A DNA stretch of 38,062 nucleotides from Sulfitobacter sp. (GCA_024637305.1 JAGXFI010000169.1:1-38062); one strand, 5' to 3'. Shown: positions 15,230 to 24,114, numbered from the stretch's first letter. The notes: generated by a model from the sequence alone, not told the origin. Made by a program: numbers and translations.

Positions 15230-16219
15230 ATGAAAACGATAAAACAACTTGCTGCCGTTGCGGCTACCAGCCTTTGGGCGACACAGGGATTTGCCGCCGA
15301 CGAAGTCACGCTACAATTGAAATGGGTCACGCAGGCGCAATTCGCGGGCTATTACGTCGCGTTGGAAAAAGGCTTCTACGAAGAAGAGGGGCTCGATGTC
15401 ACGATCAAGCCCGGTGGGCCGGACATTGCGCCGACGCAGGTGTTGGCCGGTGGTGGCGCGGATGTGACCGTCGAATGGATGCCAGCGGCGCTTGCCGCTC
15501 GGGAAAAGGGTCTGCCGATGGTCAATATCGCCCAGCCATTCAAAAGCTCTGGCATGATGCTGACCTGCCGAAAAGACGCAGGCATCAGCAGCACCGATGA
15601 TTTCAAGGGCAAGACGCTGGGTGTCTGGTTCTTTGGCAACGAGTTTCCGTTCCTCAGCTATATGTCGCAGCTTGGCCTTTCCACAGATGGCGGCGAAGAC
15701 GGAGTGACCGTTCTCAAGCAAGGCTTCAATGTCGATCCTTTGCTGCAAAATCAGGCAGCGTGCGTTTCCACGATGACGTACAATGAATATTGGCAGGTGA
15801 TTGATGCCGGTCTGACAGATGACGATCTGGTGCTGTTCAAATACGAAGACGAGGGTGTCGCGACACTTGAAGACGGGCTTTATGTTCTGGAAGACCGTCT
15901 GGAAGACCCGGCGTTCGAGGACAAGATGGTGCGTTTCGTGCGCGCGTCGATGAAGGGCTGGAAATACGCTGAAGAAAACACTGAAGAAGCGGCGGATATC
16001 GTGCTGGAATACGATGCTTCCGGTGCACAGACCGAAAAGCATCAGCGTCGCATGATGAGTGAAATCGCCAAGCTGACTGCCGGATCCAATGGTGCTTTGG
16101 ACGAGGCTGATTATCAGCGCACGGTCGACTCGTTGTTGTCAGGCGGGTCCGATCCGGTGATCTCCAAACAGCCTGAAGGTGCCTGGACGCATGCTATCAC
16201 GGACAAGGCGCTGAACTGA
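15230..16219 (+). CDS. ABC transporter substrate-binding protein, NMT1/THI5-like (ThiY-like)
   Basis: This 329-aa protein has a cleavable signal peptide (MKTIKQLAAVAATSLWATQGFA). The mature part opens with VTLQLKWVTQAQFAGYYVALEKGFYEEEGLDV, the hallmark of the NMT1/THI5-like family. Members bind pyrimidine-ring thiamine precursors, riboflavin or related ring compounds in the periplasm. With a reductive pyrimidine pathway encoded in the same operon, uracil, thymine or a related base is the most natural ligand, but this is inference. A CGGGAG ribosome site precedes the start at 15230. It is the last gene of the unit, and a clear intrinsic terminator follows 25 bases after the stop. Confidence 0.92.
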   Translation: MKTIKQLAAVAATSLWATQGFAADEVTLQLKWVTQAQFAGYYVALEKGFYEEEGLDVTIKPGGPDIAPTQVLAGGGADVTVEWMPAALAAREKGLPMVNIAQPFKSSGMMLTCRKDAGISSTDDFKGKTLGVWFFGNEFPFLSYMSQLGLSTDGGEDGVTVLKQGFNVDPLLQNQAACVSTMTYNEYWQVIDAGLTDDDLVLFKYEDEGVATLEDGLYVLEDRLEDPAFEDKMVRFVRASMKGWKYAEENTEEAADIVLEYDASGAQTEKHQRRMMSEIAKLTAGSNGALDEADYQRTVDSLLSGGSDPVISKQPEGAWTHAITDKALN

Positions 16220-16244
16220 TAATTTCAGGTTTGCGAAAGGTGAG

Positions 16245-16270
16245 GGTCGGCGGAAACGCCGGCCTTTTTT
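16245..16270 (+). terminator. Rho-independent terminator after the transporter operon
   Basis: GGTCGGCG pairs with CGCCGGCC (eight pairs, one G-T) around a GAAA tetraloop and is followed by six T residues. It closes the pyrimidine catabolism and transport operon. The minus-strand reading lacks a T tract, so it does not look bidirectional. Confidence 0.9.
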
Positions 16271-16282
16271 GATCCTGAAACC

Positions 16283-17776
16283 TTATCCTGCATAGACCAG
16301 CGACCAGCGTTCTATGAGCGCCAGTTGCACGCGCTTGGCGCGGGCGTTCCAGCTGCGGCCGCCTCGGGGGGATTCTCGTTGGGCGCGGGTGAGGGTGGCG
16401 CGGATGTCCTCGTCAGCGGCGAATATCGCAAATGCCAATTCCCTGCCATCCGACGCTGTAATGTATCCGGCAAGGCATGACACGAAATTCAGCGTGCCAG
16501 TTTTCGCCAGAACCTTGACCGGATGGGTCTTATCCGGCCGCCCTTTGGCGTCCCGCATGGCGACAGGCTTGAGAATGGCGCGCAGGCCGGAACTTTCGGC
16601 CGTGACCAGCGCCCGCACCATGTCCCGTGTAGTCAGCGAGCTGGCGTCACCAAGTCCCGAATGATCGACCAGCGCAGGCGAGTTCATGCCCAGTTCCGCT
16701 TTTGCCCAGCGGCTCATTTCGGCGGCAGATGCCGCAAGGCTGGCAGGTTGCAACCCGCGCATCATGCTGGCCGAGAGGCCGAGCATTTCGGCGGTAAGAT
16801 TGGTAGAATACCTTAGCATATCCTTGAGAATGTCGCGAAGTGGCGCACTGCGTTGCGCCAGAACCAACTCGGATTCGGGCAGGCTGCTCACGGTCTTCGG
16901 CGCTTTGAGGCGGACGCCTTGCGCTGCGGCCAGAGTGGCAAAGACATCGCCCGCATAAAGCCCGGGCTTTCGCACCGGCAACCAACGCGCGCCTTCTTGT
17001 CCCAACGCGCCGCGTGCCACCGACCATTCGTCGCGCGCAGCGGTTTCGCGGTATGTATAGACCGGCATGGAACGATCCTCGACGCGCATGCTGGCCATTC
17101 CTACACCAGGCCGGTGCCTGGCTGACCGACCTTGCATCGTGACGGCATAACCGCTGCTGCCGCGCTTCCATTCGAAATGCACACGGTTGAAATTCAACGC
17201 GATTCCCGAGATGCCGGGGTTATAGCCGACATGATCGGGCTGTTCTGGATCAATGCGCGAGAGGACCGGCAGAGCAGCATCGTAAACGAGGAAATCGCCC
17301 TTGACCGAGGAGACGCCGGCGGTCTTGAGGGTCGCGGCCAATTCCGCAAGCCCATCCGTATCCAGAGTCGGGTCGCAGCCACCTGCGAGGATCAGGTCGC
17401 CCTGAATCGCGCCGTCCTTGATGCCGCCAGTTGCCATGATCCGCGTTTCGAAGCGGTGATCCGGGCCCAGCATGTCCAACGCATAGAGCGCGGTCAGCGC
17501 CTTGGTCACGCTGGCGGGCGGTTTACCGCGCAAGTCATCGCGACCCTCCAGCACATCGCCGGTTTGCGCGTCGGCCACCGTGAATGCCACCCGACCGAGC
17601 AATTGGGCACCGCCGAGAATGTCGTCAATGCTGTCAGCGGCGCGTTTGTGGTGACCTCCGGGTCGCAGAACCGGCCGCAGCGATGTGTCCGGCGGCGCAG
17701 CCTGACCCGCGCGCGCAGTCAAGAGCCCCGCAAGGGCGGCTGTGAGAATTGAGCGTCGGGAATATCTGACAGACAT
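16283..17776 (-). CDS. dacB: D-alanyl-D-alanine carboxypeptidase / endopeptidase (PBP4, peptidase S13)
   Basis: This 497-aa enzyme has the penicillin-binding signatures in order: SVTK (catalytic Ser and Lys) near residue 88, STN near 330, and KTGTLN near 430. The large insertion between the first two is typical of class C PBP4. The N-terminus MSVRYSRRSILTAALAGLLTARAGQA is a signal peptide with a twin-arginine-like RRSIL. It would trim or cleave peptidoglycan peptides in the periplasm. No strong ribosome site is visible before 17776, but the signal peptide fixes the start well. It is transcribed divergently from the EamA transporter gene. Confidence 0.93.
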   Translation of the reverse strand: MSVRYSRRSILTAALAGLLTARAGQAAPPDTSLRPVLRPGGHHKRAADSIDDILGGAQLLGRVAFTVADAQTGDVLEGRDDLRGKPPASVTKALTALYALDMLGPDHRFETRIMATGGIKDGAIQGDLILAGGCDPTLDTDGLAELAATLKTAGVSSVKGDFLVYDAALPVLSRIDPEQPDHVGYNPGISGIALNFNRVHFEWKRGSSGYAVTMQGRSARHRPGVGMASMRVEDRSMPVYTYRETAARDEWSVARGALGQEGARWLPVRKPGLYAGDVFATLAAAQGVRLKAPKTVSSLPESELVLAQRSAPLRDILKDMLRYSTNLTAEMLGLSASMMRGLQPASLAASAAEMSRWAKAELGMNSPALVDHSGLGDASSLTTRDMVRALVTAESSGLRAILKPVAMRDAKGRPDKTHPVKVLAKTGTLNFVSCLAGYITASDGRELAFAIFAADEDIRATLTRAQRESPRGGRSWNARAKRVQLALIERWSLVYAG

Positions 17777-17847
17777 GCTTTCGACATAACCAGAGGTTTG
17801 CGCCGCTCACAAGATGCCGCAATTCACATTTCCAACATGCCAGCGCC

Positions 17848-18690
17848 ATGCTACCGCCTCGGCGCATGCATCGCGCCGTTTTCATCATGTTTGTAGCCAT
17901 GTCCCTGATCCCCTTGGGCGACAGCGCGGGCAAGCTGTTGACGTCGCAGCATGGCGCGGCACCGGTGTTCGTTGCCTGGTCACGATTCGTCATCGGCGCG
18001 CTGGCACTGGCACCATTCCTGCCGCGCGGCAGCCTGTCCATCCTGCGCGACTGGCGGATATGGCTTCGCGCGGCGACGCTGGCAGCCGGGATCACTTCGA
18101 TCCAGACAGCGCTCCAGACCGAAGCGGTCGCGACCGTCTTTGCCGCGTTTTTTGTCGGCCCGCTGTTCAGCTATGCGCTTGCCGCCATTTTTCTGCGTGA
18201 ACCGGTAACTTATCTGCGCACGGCGCTGGTTGTGCTCGGATTTGTCGGTGTGCTGATCGTTGTGCGGCCCGGCGCGGGGATGACCGTCGGCACCGGTTGG
18301 GCGGTCGTCGCGGGTCTGTGTTATGGCGCGTTCCTGACGCAATCGCGCTGGCTCAGCCACCTTGCACCGCCGTTGCCTTTGACGTTCAGCCAGATGGCGA
18401 TCAGTGCGGTATTGCTGGCCCCCGTCGGGCTGATCTGGCTGCCTGCGCCAACCGCTGGCGTGGCGGGACTGACGCTGACCTCCGGGCTTTCGTCGATGCT
18501 GGGCAATCTGTTGCTGCTTTTTGCTTATCGCTTGTCACCTGCCACACGGCTTGCCCCGCTGATCTATTTTCAGCTGGTGGCGGCTGTGGCGCTTGGTTGG
18601 AGCATCTTTGGCAACCTGCCAGATGCGTGGACCTGGGTGGGGTTGGTCGTGATCCTCGGGGCAGGGATCGCGTCAACGCGGTTGAGGTGA
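17848..18690 (+). CDS. EamA/DMT-superfamily transporter
   Basis: This 280-aa polytopic protein has about ten hydrophobic helices in two repeated EamA halves. Examples are [21 protein letters not shown] at the start and [19 protein letters not shown] at the end. Drug/metabolite-superfamily members export amino acids, metabolites or drugs across the inner membrane, and no residue pattern here tells the substrate. The start may be ATG at 17848 or the second ATG at 17866 (MHRAVFIM), which would remove six basic residues. The 3' end overlaps the convergent nadD gene by 18 bases, so the two transcripts are antisense at their tails. Confidence 0.88.
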   Translation: MLPPRRMHRAVFIMFVAMSLIPLGDSAGKLLTSQHGAAPVFVAWSRFVIGALALAPFLPRGSLSILRDWRIWLRAATLAAGITSIQTALQTEAVATVFAAFFVGPLFSYALAAIFLREPVTYLRTALVVLGFVGVLIVVRPGAGMTVGTGWAVVAGLCYGAFLTQSRWLSHLAPPLPLTFSQMAISAVLLAPVGLIWLPAPTAGVAGLTLTSGLSSMLGNLLLLFAYRLSPATRLAPLIYFQLVAAVALGWSIFGNLPDAWTWVGLVVILGAGIASTRLR

Positions 18691-19290
18691 CGATTTCCAC
18701 TTCCCCGCCGCACGGATTGCAGACGAAGAGATATCCACCATCGGGACGTTGACAAAGCACCAGGCGGGCGGTGCCGCCCGGCCCAGCGTCTGGGACAGCC
18801 GCCCTGGTATCCGGTAGGGCGCGTAAAGCTTGGCAGCCCTGCTCATCCGGGCCGAAATGCGCTGACCGGGCCGGGCAAGCACGCCTACGGGCACCCGGTC
18901 CATGATGTTGCGCCAGTCCTGCCATTGATGGAGCTGCGAAAGGTTGTCAGCCCCCATGAGCCAAACGAAACGCACCCTTGGATAGTGACGTTGCAACGCC
19001 TTGAGCGTTTGCGCCGTGTATCTGGTTTGCAGCGCCGCCTCGATCCCTGTGACGTCGACGCGGGGGTCATGCATCACCGTGCGCGCGTGTTTCAACCGCT
19101 GTTGCAAAGGCGCGGGGCCGTGCGCTTTCAGAGGGTTTCCGGGGGTGACAAGCCACCATACCCGGTCCAGCCCGAACAGCTTGATCGCTTCGCGTGTGAT
19201 ATGCGCGTGTCCTGCATGGGCAGGATCGAACGATCCCCCCAACAGTCCGACGACCTGACCGGGGGCGGCGTATGGAAAACTATGGCGCAA
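18673..19290 (-). CDS. nadD: Nicotinate-nucleotide adenylyltransferase
   Basis: The protein of about 205 aa carries the nucleotidyltransferase motif [11 protein letters not shown] (HxGH) near the N-terminus, [18 protein letters not shown] and the C-terminal ISSSAIR. These identify NadD, which makes deamido-NAD from nicotinate mononucleotide and ATP. No ATG is available at the right place. I chose TTG at 19290 ([15 protein letters not shown]) because homologues begin a few residues before GLLGGSFDP and GGGGG lies upstream. The ORF track uses another TTG at 19335, adding 15 residues. Either way a rare TTG start would limit expression. It often neighbours rsfS and proA, but here it does not. Confidence 0.9.
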   Translation of the reverse strand: MRHSFPYAAPGQVVGLLGGSFDPAHAGHAHITREAIKLFGLDRVWWLVTPGNPLKAHGPAPLQQRLKHARTVMHDPRVDVTGIEAALQTRYTAQTLKALQRHYPRVRFVWLMGADNLSQLHQWQDWRNIMDRVPVGVLARPGQRISARMSRAAKLYAPYRIPGRLSQTLGRAAPPAWCFVNVPMVDISSSAIRAAGKWKSSPQPR

Positions 19291-19358
19291 CGAACACGGC
19301 CCCCGAATTGCTTCAGGGGCCGAATGGACGGGCAATCGGCCCGCTTGTCAATCGCGCA

Positions 19359-20909
19359 TCAATTCACGTGTTTGACGATCTCGCCTGACTTGATGCGTGC
19401 GAAATAGCTGTTCATTTCACGCTTCACGATCGGCATCAGGAAGTAGAGTGCGGTAATGTTGACCACTGCCATCGCAAAGATCATCGCGTCGGAGAAGTCG
19501 ATCACCGCGCCAAGTTGCGCCGCCGCACCTACGATAATGAAGAAGCAGAAGATCAGCTTGAAAATCAGCTCCGTCGTCTTGCCCTCTCCGAACAGATAGG
19601 TCCACGCCTTGAGGCCATAGTAGGACCAGCTGATCATGGTCGAAAAAGCGAACAGGACCACCGCAAGGGCCAGCACATACGGAAACCAGCTGAACCCGGT
19701 GGCAAATGCCGCCGATGTCAGTCCGACGCCGCTCAGGTCTCCGACCGTCGAAATCGCCGTGCCGGCTTCGTTCAGCACGAAGTTGCCGGTTGCCGGATCC
19801 ATGATAAGAACGCCCGAAATGGTAATCACCAGCGCCGTCATGGTGCAGATCACCACCGTGTCGATGAACGGCTCCAGCAAGGATACGACGCCTTCCGTGA
19901 CTGGTTCGTTCGTACGCACGGCAGAGTGGGCGATGGCAGCCGAGCCGACACCCGCTTCGTTGGAGAACGCAGCCCGCTTGAACCCCTGGATCAACGCGCC
20001 GACAAAACCGCCTGCGACACCGAGCCCCGTGAAGGCACCTTCAAAGATCTGACCGAAGGCCCAGCCGATCTGGTCTGCATTGACGATCAGAATGACCAAC
20101 GCGGCCAGAACGTAAGTGATGCCCATGAAAGGGACGACCTTTTCCGTCACCTTCGCGATGGATTTAATGCCCCCGACGATAACCATGAACACCACGACAG
20201 CAAAGACGATGCCCGTGATCCAGCCCGGGAAATCACCCAGGACCCCGGAGATCTGCGCGTGCGCCTGATTGGCCTGAAACATGTTGCCGCCGCCTAATGC
20301 CCCGCCGATCGTGAAGACCGAGAAGATCACCGCCAATACCTTGCCGCCCGGCAGGCCACGTTCCTTGAAGCCTTTTGTCATGTAATACATCGGACCACCG
20401 GAAACATGGCCATCCGCATATTCGTTGCGGTATTTTACGCCCAGCGTACATTCGGTGAATTTTGACGCCATACCCAGAAGACCGGCAAGGATCATCCAGA
20501 ATGTCGCCCCCGGCCCGCCGATGCCCACGGCGACCGCCACACCGGCGATGTTGCCAAGGCCCACCGTGCCCGAAAGCGCCGTCGTCAGTGCCTGAAAGTG
20601 GCTGACCTCGCCCGCATCGTTCGGATCGGAGTAATCGCCCTTCACCAGCGAGATCGCGTGCCCGAAAGCGCGCAGCTGGATAAACCCGAAATAGATCGTG
20701 AAGATAGACGCCGCGACGACCAGCCATAGTACGATCCACGGAAATGACGTTCCGGGCAAGTTCATGAAGATCAAATTGACGAACCAGCCTGTTGAGCTGG
20801 CGAAGATATCATTGACGCGCTGATCGAAAGAGACGGCCTCTTGTGCCGCAGCCAACGACGGCAGGCTGAGCGCTGTAGCGACCAGCCCTGTGCTAAAGAA
20901 TTTGTTCAT
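19359..20909 (-). CDS. Alanine/glycine:cation (Na+) symporter, AGCS family
   Basis: This 516-aa transporter has a signal-like first segment (MNKFFSTGLVATALSLPSLAAA) and about ten more helices. It carries family stretches such as GTVGLGNIAGVAVAVGIGGP and GGNMFQANQ, and the segment AAFSNEAGVGSAAIAHS. AGCS proteins import alanine or glycine with sodium at the inner membrane. Start 20909 has an AGGTGAG site upstream; the ORF track's 21089 would run through the upstream gene. It lies 16 bases after the universal stress protein gene in the same direction, so the two are probably co-transcribed. Substrate preference cannot be read from the sequence. Confidence 0.92.
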   Translation of the reverse strand: MNKFFSTGLVATALSLPSLAAAQEAVSFDQRVNDIFASSTGWFVNLIFMNLPGTSFPWIVLWLVVAASIFTIYFGFIQLRAFGHAISLVKGDYSDPNDAGEVSHFQALTTALSGTVGLGNIAGVAVAVGIGGPGATFWMILAGLLGMASKFTECTLGVKYRNEYADGHVSGGPMYYMTKGFKERGLPGGKVLAVIFSVFTIGGALGGGNMFQANQAHAQISGVLGDFPGWITGIVFAVVVFMVIVGGIKSIAKVTEKVVPFMGITYVLAALVILIVNADQIGWAFGQIFEGAFTGLGVAGGFVGALIQGFKRAAFSNEAGVGSAAIAHSAVRTNEPVTEGVVSLLEPFIDTVVICTMTALVITISGVLIMDPATGNFVLNEAGTAISTVGDLSGVGLTSAAFATGFSWFPYVLALAVVLFAFSTMISWSYYGLKAWTYLFGEGKTTELIFKLIFCFFIIVGAAAQLGAVIDFSDAMIFAMAVVNITALYFLMPIVKREMNSYFARIKSGEIVKHVN

Positions 20910-20925
20910 TTTACTCACCTTCGTT

Positions 20926-21366
20926 TCAAGGAATGATCGTGACGGGCACCGACGACGCGGCAGCGAGCCGCCCTGTGACACCGCCGAACAGACGTTCTTT
21001 GATTCCGCGCGCCCCGACGCGGCCGACGACGATCTGGCTGGCCTTTTGCTTTTTGGCCAGCGCCTCCAGAATGTCCGACACGTCGCCATGCTTTACGATG
21101 CCCTCGACTTCGAGGCCCTCGGCCCGCGTTTCCTTGACGGCCGGATCGACGATGCGTTTATGCGCCATCGACAGCTCCTCTTCGCGGCGATTGTGGCGCT
21201 GTTCGTTTTCCTCAGCTGTCTGGAACGAAAAAGGCGACCATTCGATCACGTAGCAAATCGTGATCGCGCAATCGCCGATGAGTTTGGCCCGCTGTTTCGC
21301 GAAAGCAAGCGCGCGCGCGCCGGCCTCCGATCCGTCCAGGCCCACGATAATGGTGGTTTTCGACAT
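20926..21366 (-). CDS. Universal stress protein (UspA family)
   Basis: This 146-aa single-domain Usp begins TTIIVGLDGSEAGARAL. Near the C-terminus it has an ATP-binding-type loop, GRVGARGIKERLFGGVTG, close to the canonical G-x2-G-x9-G(S/T) pattern. This suggests the nucleotide-binding subclass. Start 21366 is preceded by AGGGAAAA at good spacing; the longer ORF to 21537 lacks family similarity in its extension. It is encoded just upstream of the AGCS symporter, a pairing that may couple symporter activity to energy or stress state, though nothing here proves it. The 307-base gap to ettA on the other side is AT-rich and should hold divergent promoters. Confidence 0.9.
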   Translation of the reverse strand: MSKTTIIVGLDGSEAGARALAFAKQRAKLIGDCAITICYVIEWSPFSFQTAEENEQRHNRREEELSMAHKRIVDPAVKETRAEGLEVEGIVKHGDVSDILEALAKKQKASQIVVGRVGARGIKERLFGGVTGRLAAASSVPVTIIP

Positions 21367-21673
21367 ATTGTTTTCCCTGCTGTTGTCGCAATCCCCGTGC
21401 CCATCTTGGTCGATGAAACACAGAGCCGGTACCGACCCCCGCAGCGGGTACCTGCCGCAGGGTAACGCAATAGTAACAAATACGTTAACAAAAATTTTCC
21501 TGCAATCATCTTGCATGCAGATAAATCGACCTGACATCGGGGTCTAAACAGTGAAATCGGCTGATCTTATGGGCATGCGCAAGACGGCACGCCTTTCAAA
21601 AGCGCGCCGTTGATCTTGTCCCGCGTGGACGATATTGCAGGGCGAAGCTCAGTCATCCCAAAGGATTCCGCAA
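21367..21673. other. Divergent intergenic region usp / ettA
   Basis: This 307-base gap has a strikingly AT-rich core around 21460-21510 (CAAATACGTTAACAAAAATT) that is a natural place for both promoters. Two GGTACC units flank a GC-rich centre near 21428-21452. I find no convincing operator or small gene here. Confidence 0.4.
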
Positions 21674-23329
21674 ATGGCCGCCTATCAATACGTCTACCAC
21701 ATGCAAGGTGTTTCCAAGACCTATCCAGGCGGCAAGAAGTGCTTTGAGAATATCCACCTCAATTTCCTGCCCGGTGTCAAGATCGGTGTCGTCGGTCCGA
21801 ACGGGGCCGGTAAATCCACCCTGATGAAGATCATGGCCGGGATCGACACCGACTTCACAGGCGAGGCATGGGTCGCCGAAGGGGCAAAGGTAGGTTATCT
21901 GCCGCAGGAGCCGAAGCTCGACCCGGCGCTCAGCGTGCGCGAGAACGTCATGCTGGGGGTTGCCAAAAAGAAGGCCAAGCTCGACCGCTTCAACGAACTG
22001 GCGATGAATTATTCAGACGAGACGGCGGACGAAATGGCGTCGCTGCAGGATCAGATCGACAGCGAGAACCTGTGGGATCTGGACAGCCAGATCGACGTCG
22101 CGATGGAGGCGTTGCGCTGTCCCCCCGACGATGCCGATGTCACGTCGCTGTCAGGCGGCGAAGCGCGTCGCGTGGCGCTGTGCAAACTGCTGCTTGAAGC
22201 GCCCGAAATGCTGCTTCTCGATGAGCCGACCAACCACCTTGATGCCGAAACCATCGCCTGGCTGCAACAGCATCTCATCGACTACAAAGGGACGATCCTG
22301 ATCGTCACCCATGACCGCTATTTCCTCGACGACATCACCGGCTGGATTCTCGAATTGGACCGCGGCCGCGGCATCCCCAACGAGGGCAACTATTCCGACT
22401 GGCTGGAACAGAAGGCCAAGCGCCTCAGCCAGGAAGCACGCGAAGACAAGTCAAAGCAAAAGACGCTGGAGCGCGAACTGGAATGGATGCGTCAAGGGGC
22501 CAAGGCACGGCAGGCGAAATCCAAGGCCCGCATCAAATCCTATAACGAAATGGCCGAAACCTCAGAGCGTGAAAAGCTCACCCGCGCGCAGATCGTCATC
22601 CCCAATGGTCCGCGTCTCGGATCCAAGGTGATCGAGGTCGAGGGGCTGAAAAAGCACATGGGCGACAAACTGTTGATCGAGGGGCTGGATTTCTCCCTCC
22701 CCCCCGGCGGTATCGTCGGCGTGATCGGCCCGAACGGCGCGGGTAAATCGACGCTGTTCAAGATGCTGACAGGTCAGGAAAAGCCCGACGAGGGGACGAT
22801 CGAATACGGCGATACTGTCGATCTGTCCTACGTCGACCAGTCCCGCGATGACCTGAACGCCGATGATAATGTCTGGGAAGCGATCTCGGGCGGGGCCGAG
22901 CTTATCAAGCTGGGGGACGCCGAGGTCAATTCGCGGGCATATTGTTCATCGTTCAACTTCAAGGGCGGCGACCAGCAGAAAAAGGTCGGGCAGCTTTCGG
23001 GCGGCGAACGCAACCGCGTCCACATGGCACGCCTGCTGAAAGAGGGCGGGAACGTCCTGCTGCTCGATGAACCGACCAATGATCTGGACGTGGAGACGTT
23101 GCGCGCCTTGGAAGATGCGCTCGTGGACTTCGCCGGTTGCGCTGTCGTCATCTCACACGACCGCTTTTTCCTCGATCGCATCTGCACGCATATCCTCGCA
23201 TTCGAAGGCGAGGCCCATGTTGAATGGTTCGAAGGCGGGTTTACCGATTACGAAGAGGACAAGAAGCGGCGCTTGGGGGCCGATGCGCTTGAGCCCAAGC
23301 GGTTGAAGCACAAGAAATTCGTCCGCTAG
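21674..23329 (+). CDS. ettA: Energy-dependent translational throttle protein EttA (ABC-F)
   Basis: This 551-aa protein has two ABC domains without membrane segments. Walker A motifs GPNGAGKST occur near residues 40 and 355, with signatures LSGGEARRV and LSGGERNRV and Walker B LLLDEPTNHLD and LLLDEPTNDLD. An Arg/Lys-rich linker (WMRQGAKARQAKSKARI) lies between them. This is the EttA pattern: a ribosome-binding ATPase that gates the first steps of elongation according to ATP level. Start 21674 (MAAYQYVYHMQGVSKTYP) fits homologues. Its stop codon lies inside a perfect 11-bp hairpin, which may protect or terminate the transcript. Confidence 0.94.
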   Translation: MAAYQYVYHMQGVSKTYPGGKKCFENIHLNFLPGVKIGVVGPNGAGKSTLMKIMAGIDTDFTGEAWVAEGAKVGYLPQEPKLDPALSVRENVMLGVAKKKAKLDRFNELAMNYSDETADEMASLQDQIDSENLWDLDSQIDVAMEALRCPPDDADVTSLSGGEARRVALCKLLLEAPEMLLLDEPTNHLDAETIAWLQQHLIDYKGTILIVTHDRYFLDDITGWILELDRGRGIPNEGNYSDWLEQKAKRLSQEAREDKSKQKTLERELEWMRQGAKARQAKSKARIKSYNEMAETSEREKLTRAQIVIPNGPRLGSKVIEVEGLKKHMGDKLLIEGLDFSLPPGGIVGVIGPNGAGKSTLFKMLTGQEKPDEGTIEYGDTVDLSYVDQSRDDLNADDNVWEAISGGAELIKLGDAEVNSRAYCSSFNFKGGDQQKKVGQLSGGERNRVHMARLLKEGGNVLLLDEPTNDLDVETLRALEDALVDFAGCAVVISHDRFFLDRICTHILAFEGEAHVEWFEGGFTDYEEDKKRRLGADALEPKRLKHKKFVR

Positions 23330-23339
23330 GACGAATTTC
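23314..23339 (+). terminator. Hairpin enclosing the ettA stop codon
   Basis: GAAATTCGTCC and GGACGAATTTC form a perfect 11-base-pair stem with a GCTA loop, and the TAG stop lies in the loop and right arm. The following ATGGGTTTT is a poor T tract. It may be a weak terminator or a 3'-end stability element. Confidence 0.45.
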
Positions 23340-23774
23340 ATGGGTTTTGCATTTGTGTTCAACGGCTTCGAGGTAGCGTTTTCTCAAGAGGCGCTCAGTG
23401 GAATTTATAAAGCCCTTGCAGGAAAGCGCTAGCGATCCTACATCTGAAAAACCGGTCAATGCGATAACCCGTCTGCCCAGATTAGCGGCGGGTCAGCCGC
23501 TAGGGCGGGCCGGTCATACCCTTTGCTGTTGCCATGACCGCTCCGCATCCAGGATCATGGCGACTTACCAATCCCCAGACAGCACGCCTTGCAGCGGCTT
23601 CCCGCCAATCTCTTGGCTTGCCCTTGATTTTAACAGCGTCTGGTGCCATATACCCGACTGCAGACGTTATCTATTTCGACCCACTGTCTCCCTTACGGCT
23701 TCAGTCACTCGAACTACGACCGACTACGCCAAGCTATCGCACACCGCGGATGGCACTACTAAGGAGACTACGGA
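23340..23774 (+). other. Long non-coding stretch, leader of csp copy 2
   Basis: About 435 bases separate ettA from the second cold-shock gene. A TAGCGGC/GCCGCTA stem lies at 23483-23502. Closer to the gene, GTCTCC at 23686-23691 is complementary to the GGAGAC of the ribosome site at 23763-23768. The small ORFs here overlap one another and show no domain. A long structured cold-shock leader plus promoter is the best explanation. Confidence 0.45.
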
Positions 23775-23981
23775 ATGGCTACTGGCACCGTAAAATGGTT
23801 CAACACTACCAAAGGCTTCGGCTTTATCGCACCCGATGGCGGCAGCAAAGACGTGTTTGTGCACATCTCTGCCGTTGAGCGCGCAGGCCTGACAGGTCTG
23901 GCCGACAACCAGAAAGTGACCTTCGACATCGAAGCAGGCCGTGATGGCCGCGAATCTGCGACCAACATCGCGCTCGCATAA
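23775..23981 (+). CDS. Cold-shock domain protein (CspA family), copy 2
   Basis: This 68-aa cold-shock domain protein is almost identical to the product of 4195-4401, with the same KGFGFIAPD and DVFVHISAV nucleic-acid-binding motifs. It should act as an RNA chaperone. TAAGGAGAC, eight bases before the ATG, is the same strong ribosome site as in copy 1. The upstream non-coding DNA is otherwise different in sequence, so the two copies are likely controlled separately. A strong terminator follows 26 bases after the stop. The ORF on the opposite strand (23724-24224) is a shadow. Confidence 0.95.
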   Translation: MATGTVKWFNTTKGFGFIAPDGGSKDVFVHISAVERAGLTGLADNQKVTFDIEAGRDGRESATNIALA

Positions 23982-24007
23982 GCTTTTGTCGCTTACACGA
24001 TATTTTG

Positions 24008-24040
24008 ACCGGCCATTCTGCAACGGATGGCCGGTTTTTT
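24008..24040 (+). terminator. Rho-independent terminator after csp copy 2
   Basis: ACCGGCCAT pairs perfectly with ATGGCCGGT over nine bases around a ten-base loop, followed by a run of T residues (GGTTTTTTG). It ends the monocistronic cold-shock transcript. Confidence 0.9.
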
Positions 24041-24114
24041 GTTGACTGAGGGTTGTCAAAACGGGCGCTTTTGACATTCTAGGCGGCAGTTCCAGTCTAG
24101 TTTGAGGTTTTTCA

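Noticed and set aside
19515-20297. 260-aa plus-strand ORF inside the AGCS symporter gene
   Set aside because: The product is very rich in Arg, Asp and His with no hydrophobic core, typical of an antisense shadow of a membrane protein gene.
21469-21490. CtrA-like half-sites in the usp/ettA gap
   Set aside because: The minus-strand TTAAC...TTAC pair has an eight-base spacer and an imperfect second half, so it does not meet the TTAA-N7-TTAA pattern.
23398-23878. Overlapping ORFs of 114-131 aa before csp copy 2
   Set aside because: They run through the csp leader and start codon in other frames, have no domain, and the region is better explained as promoter plus structured leader.
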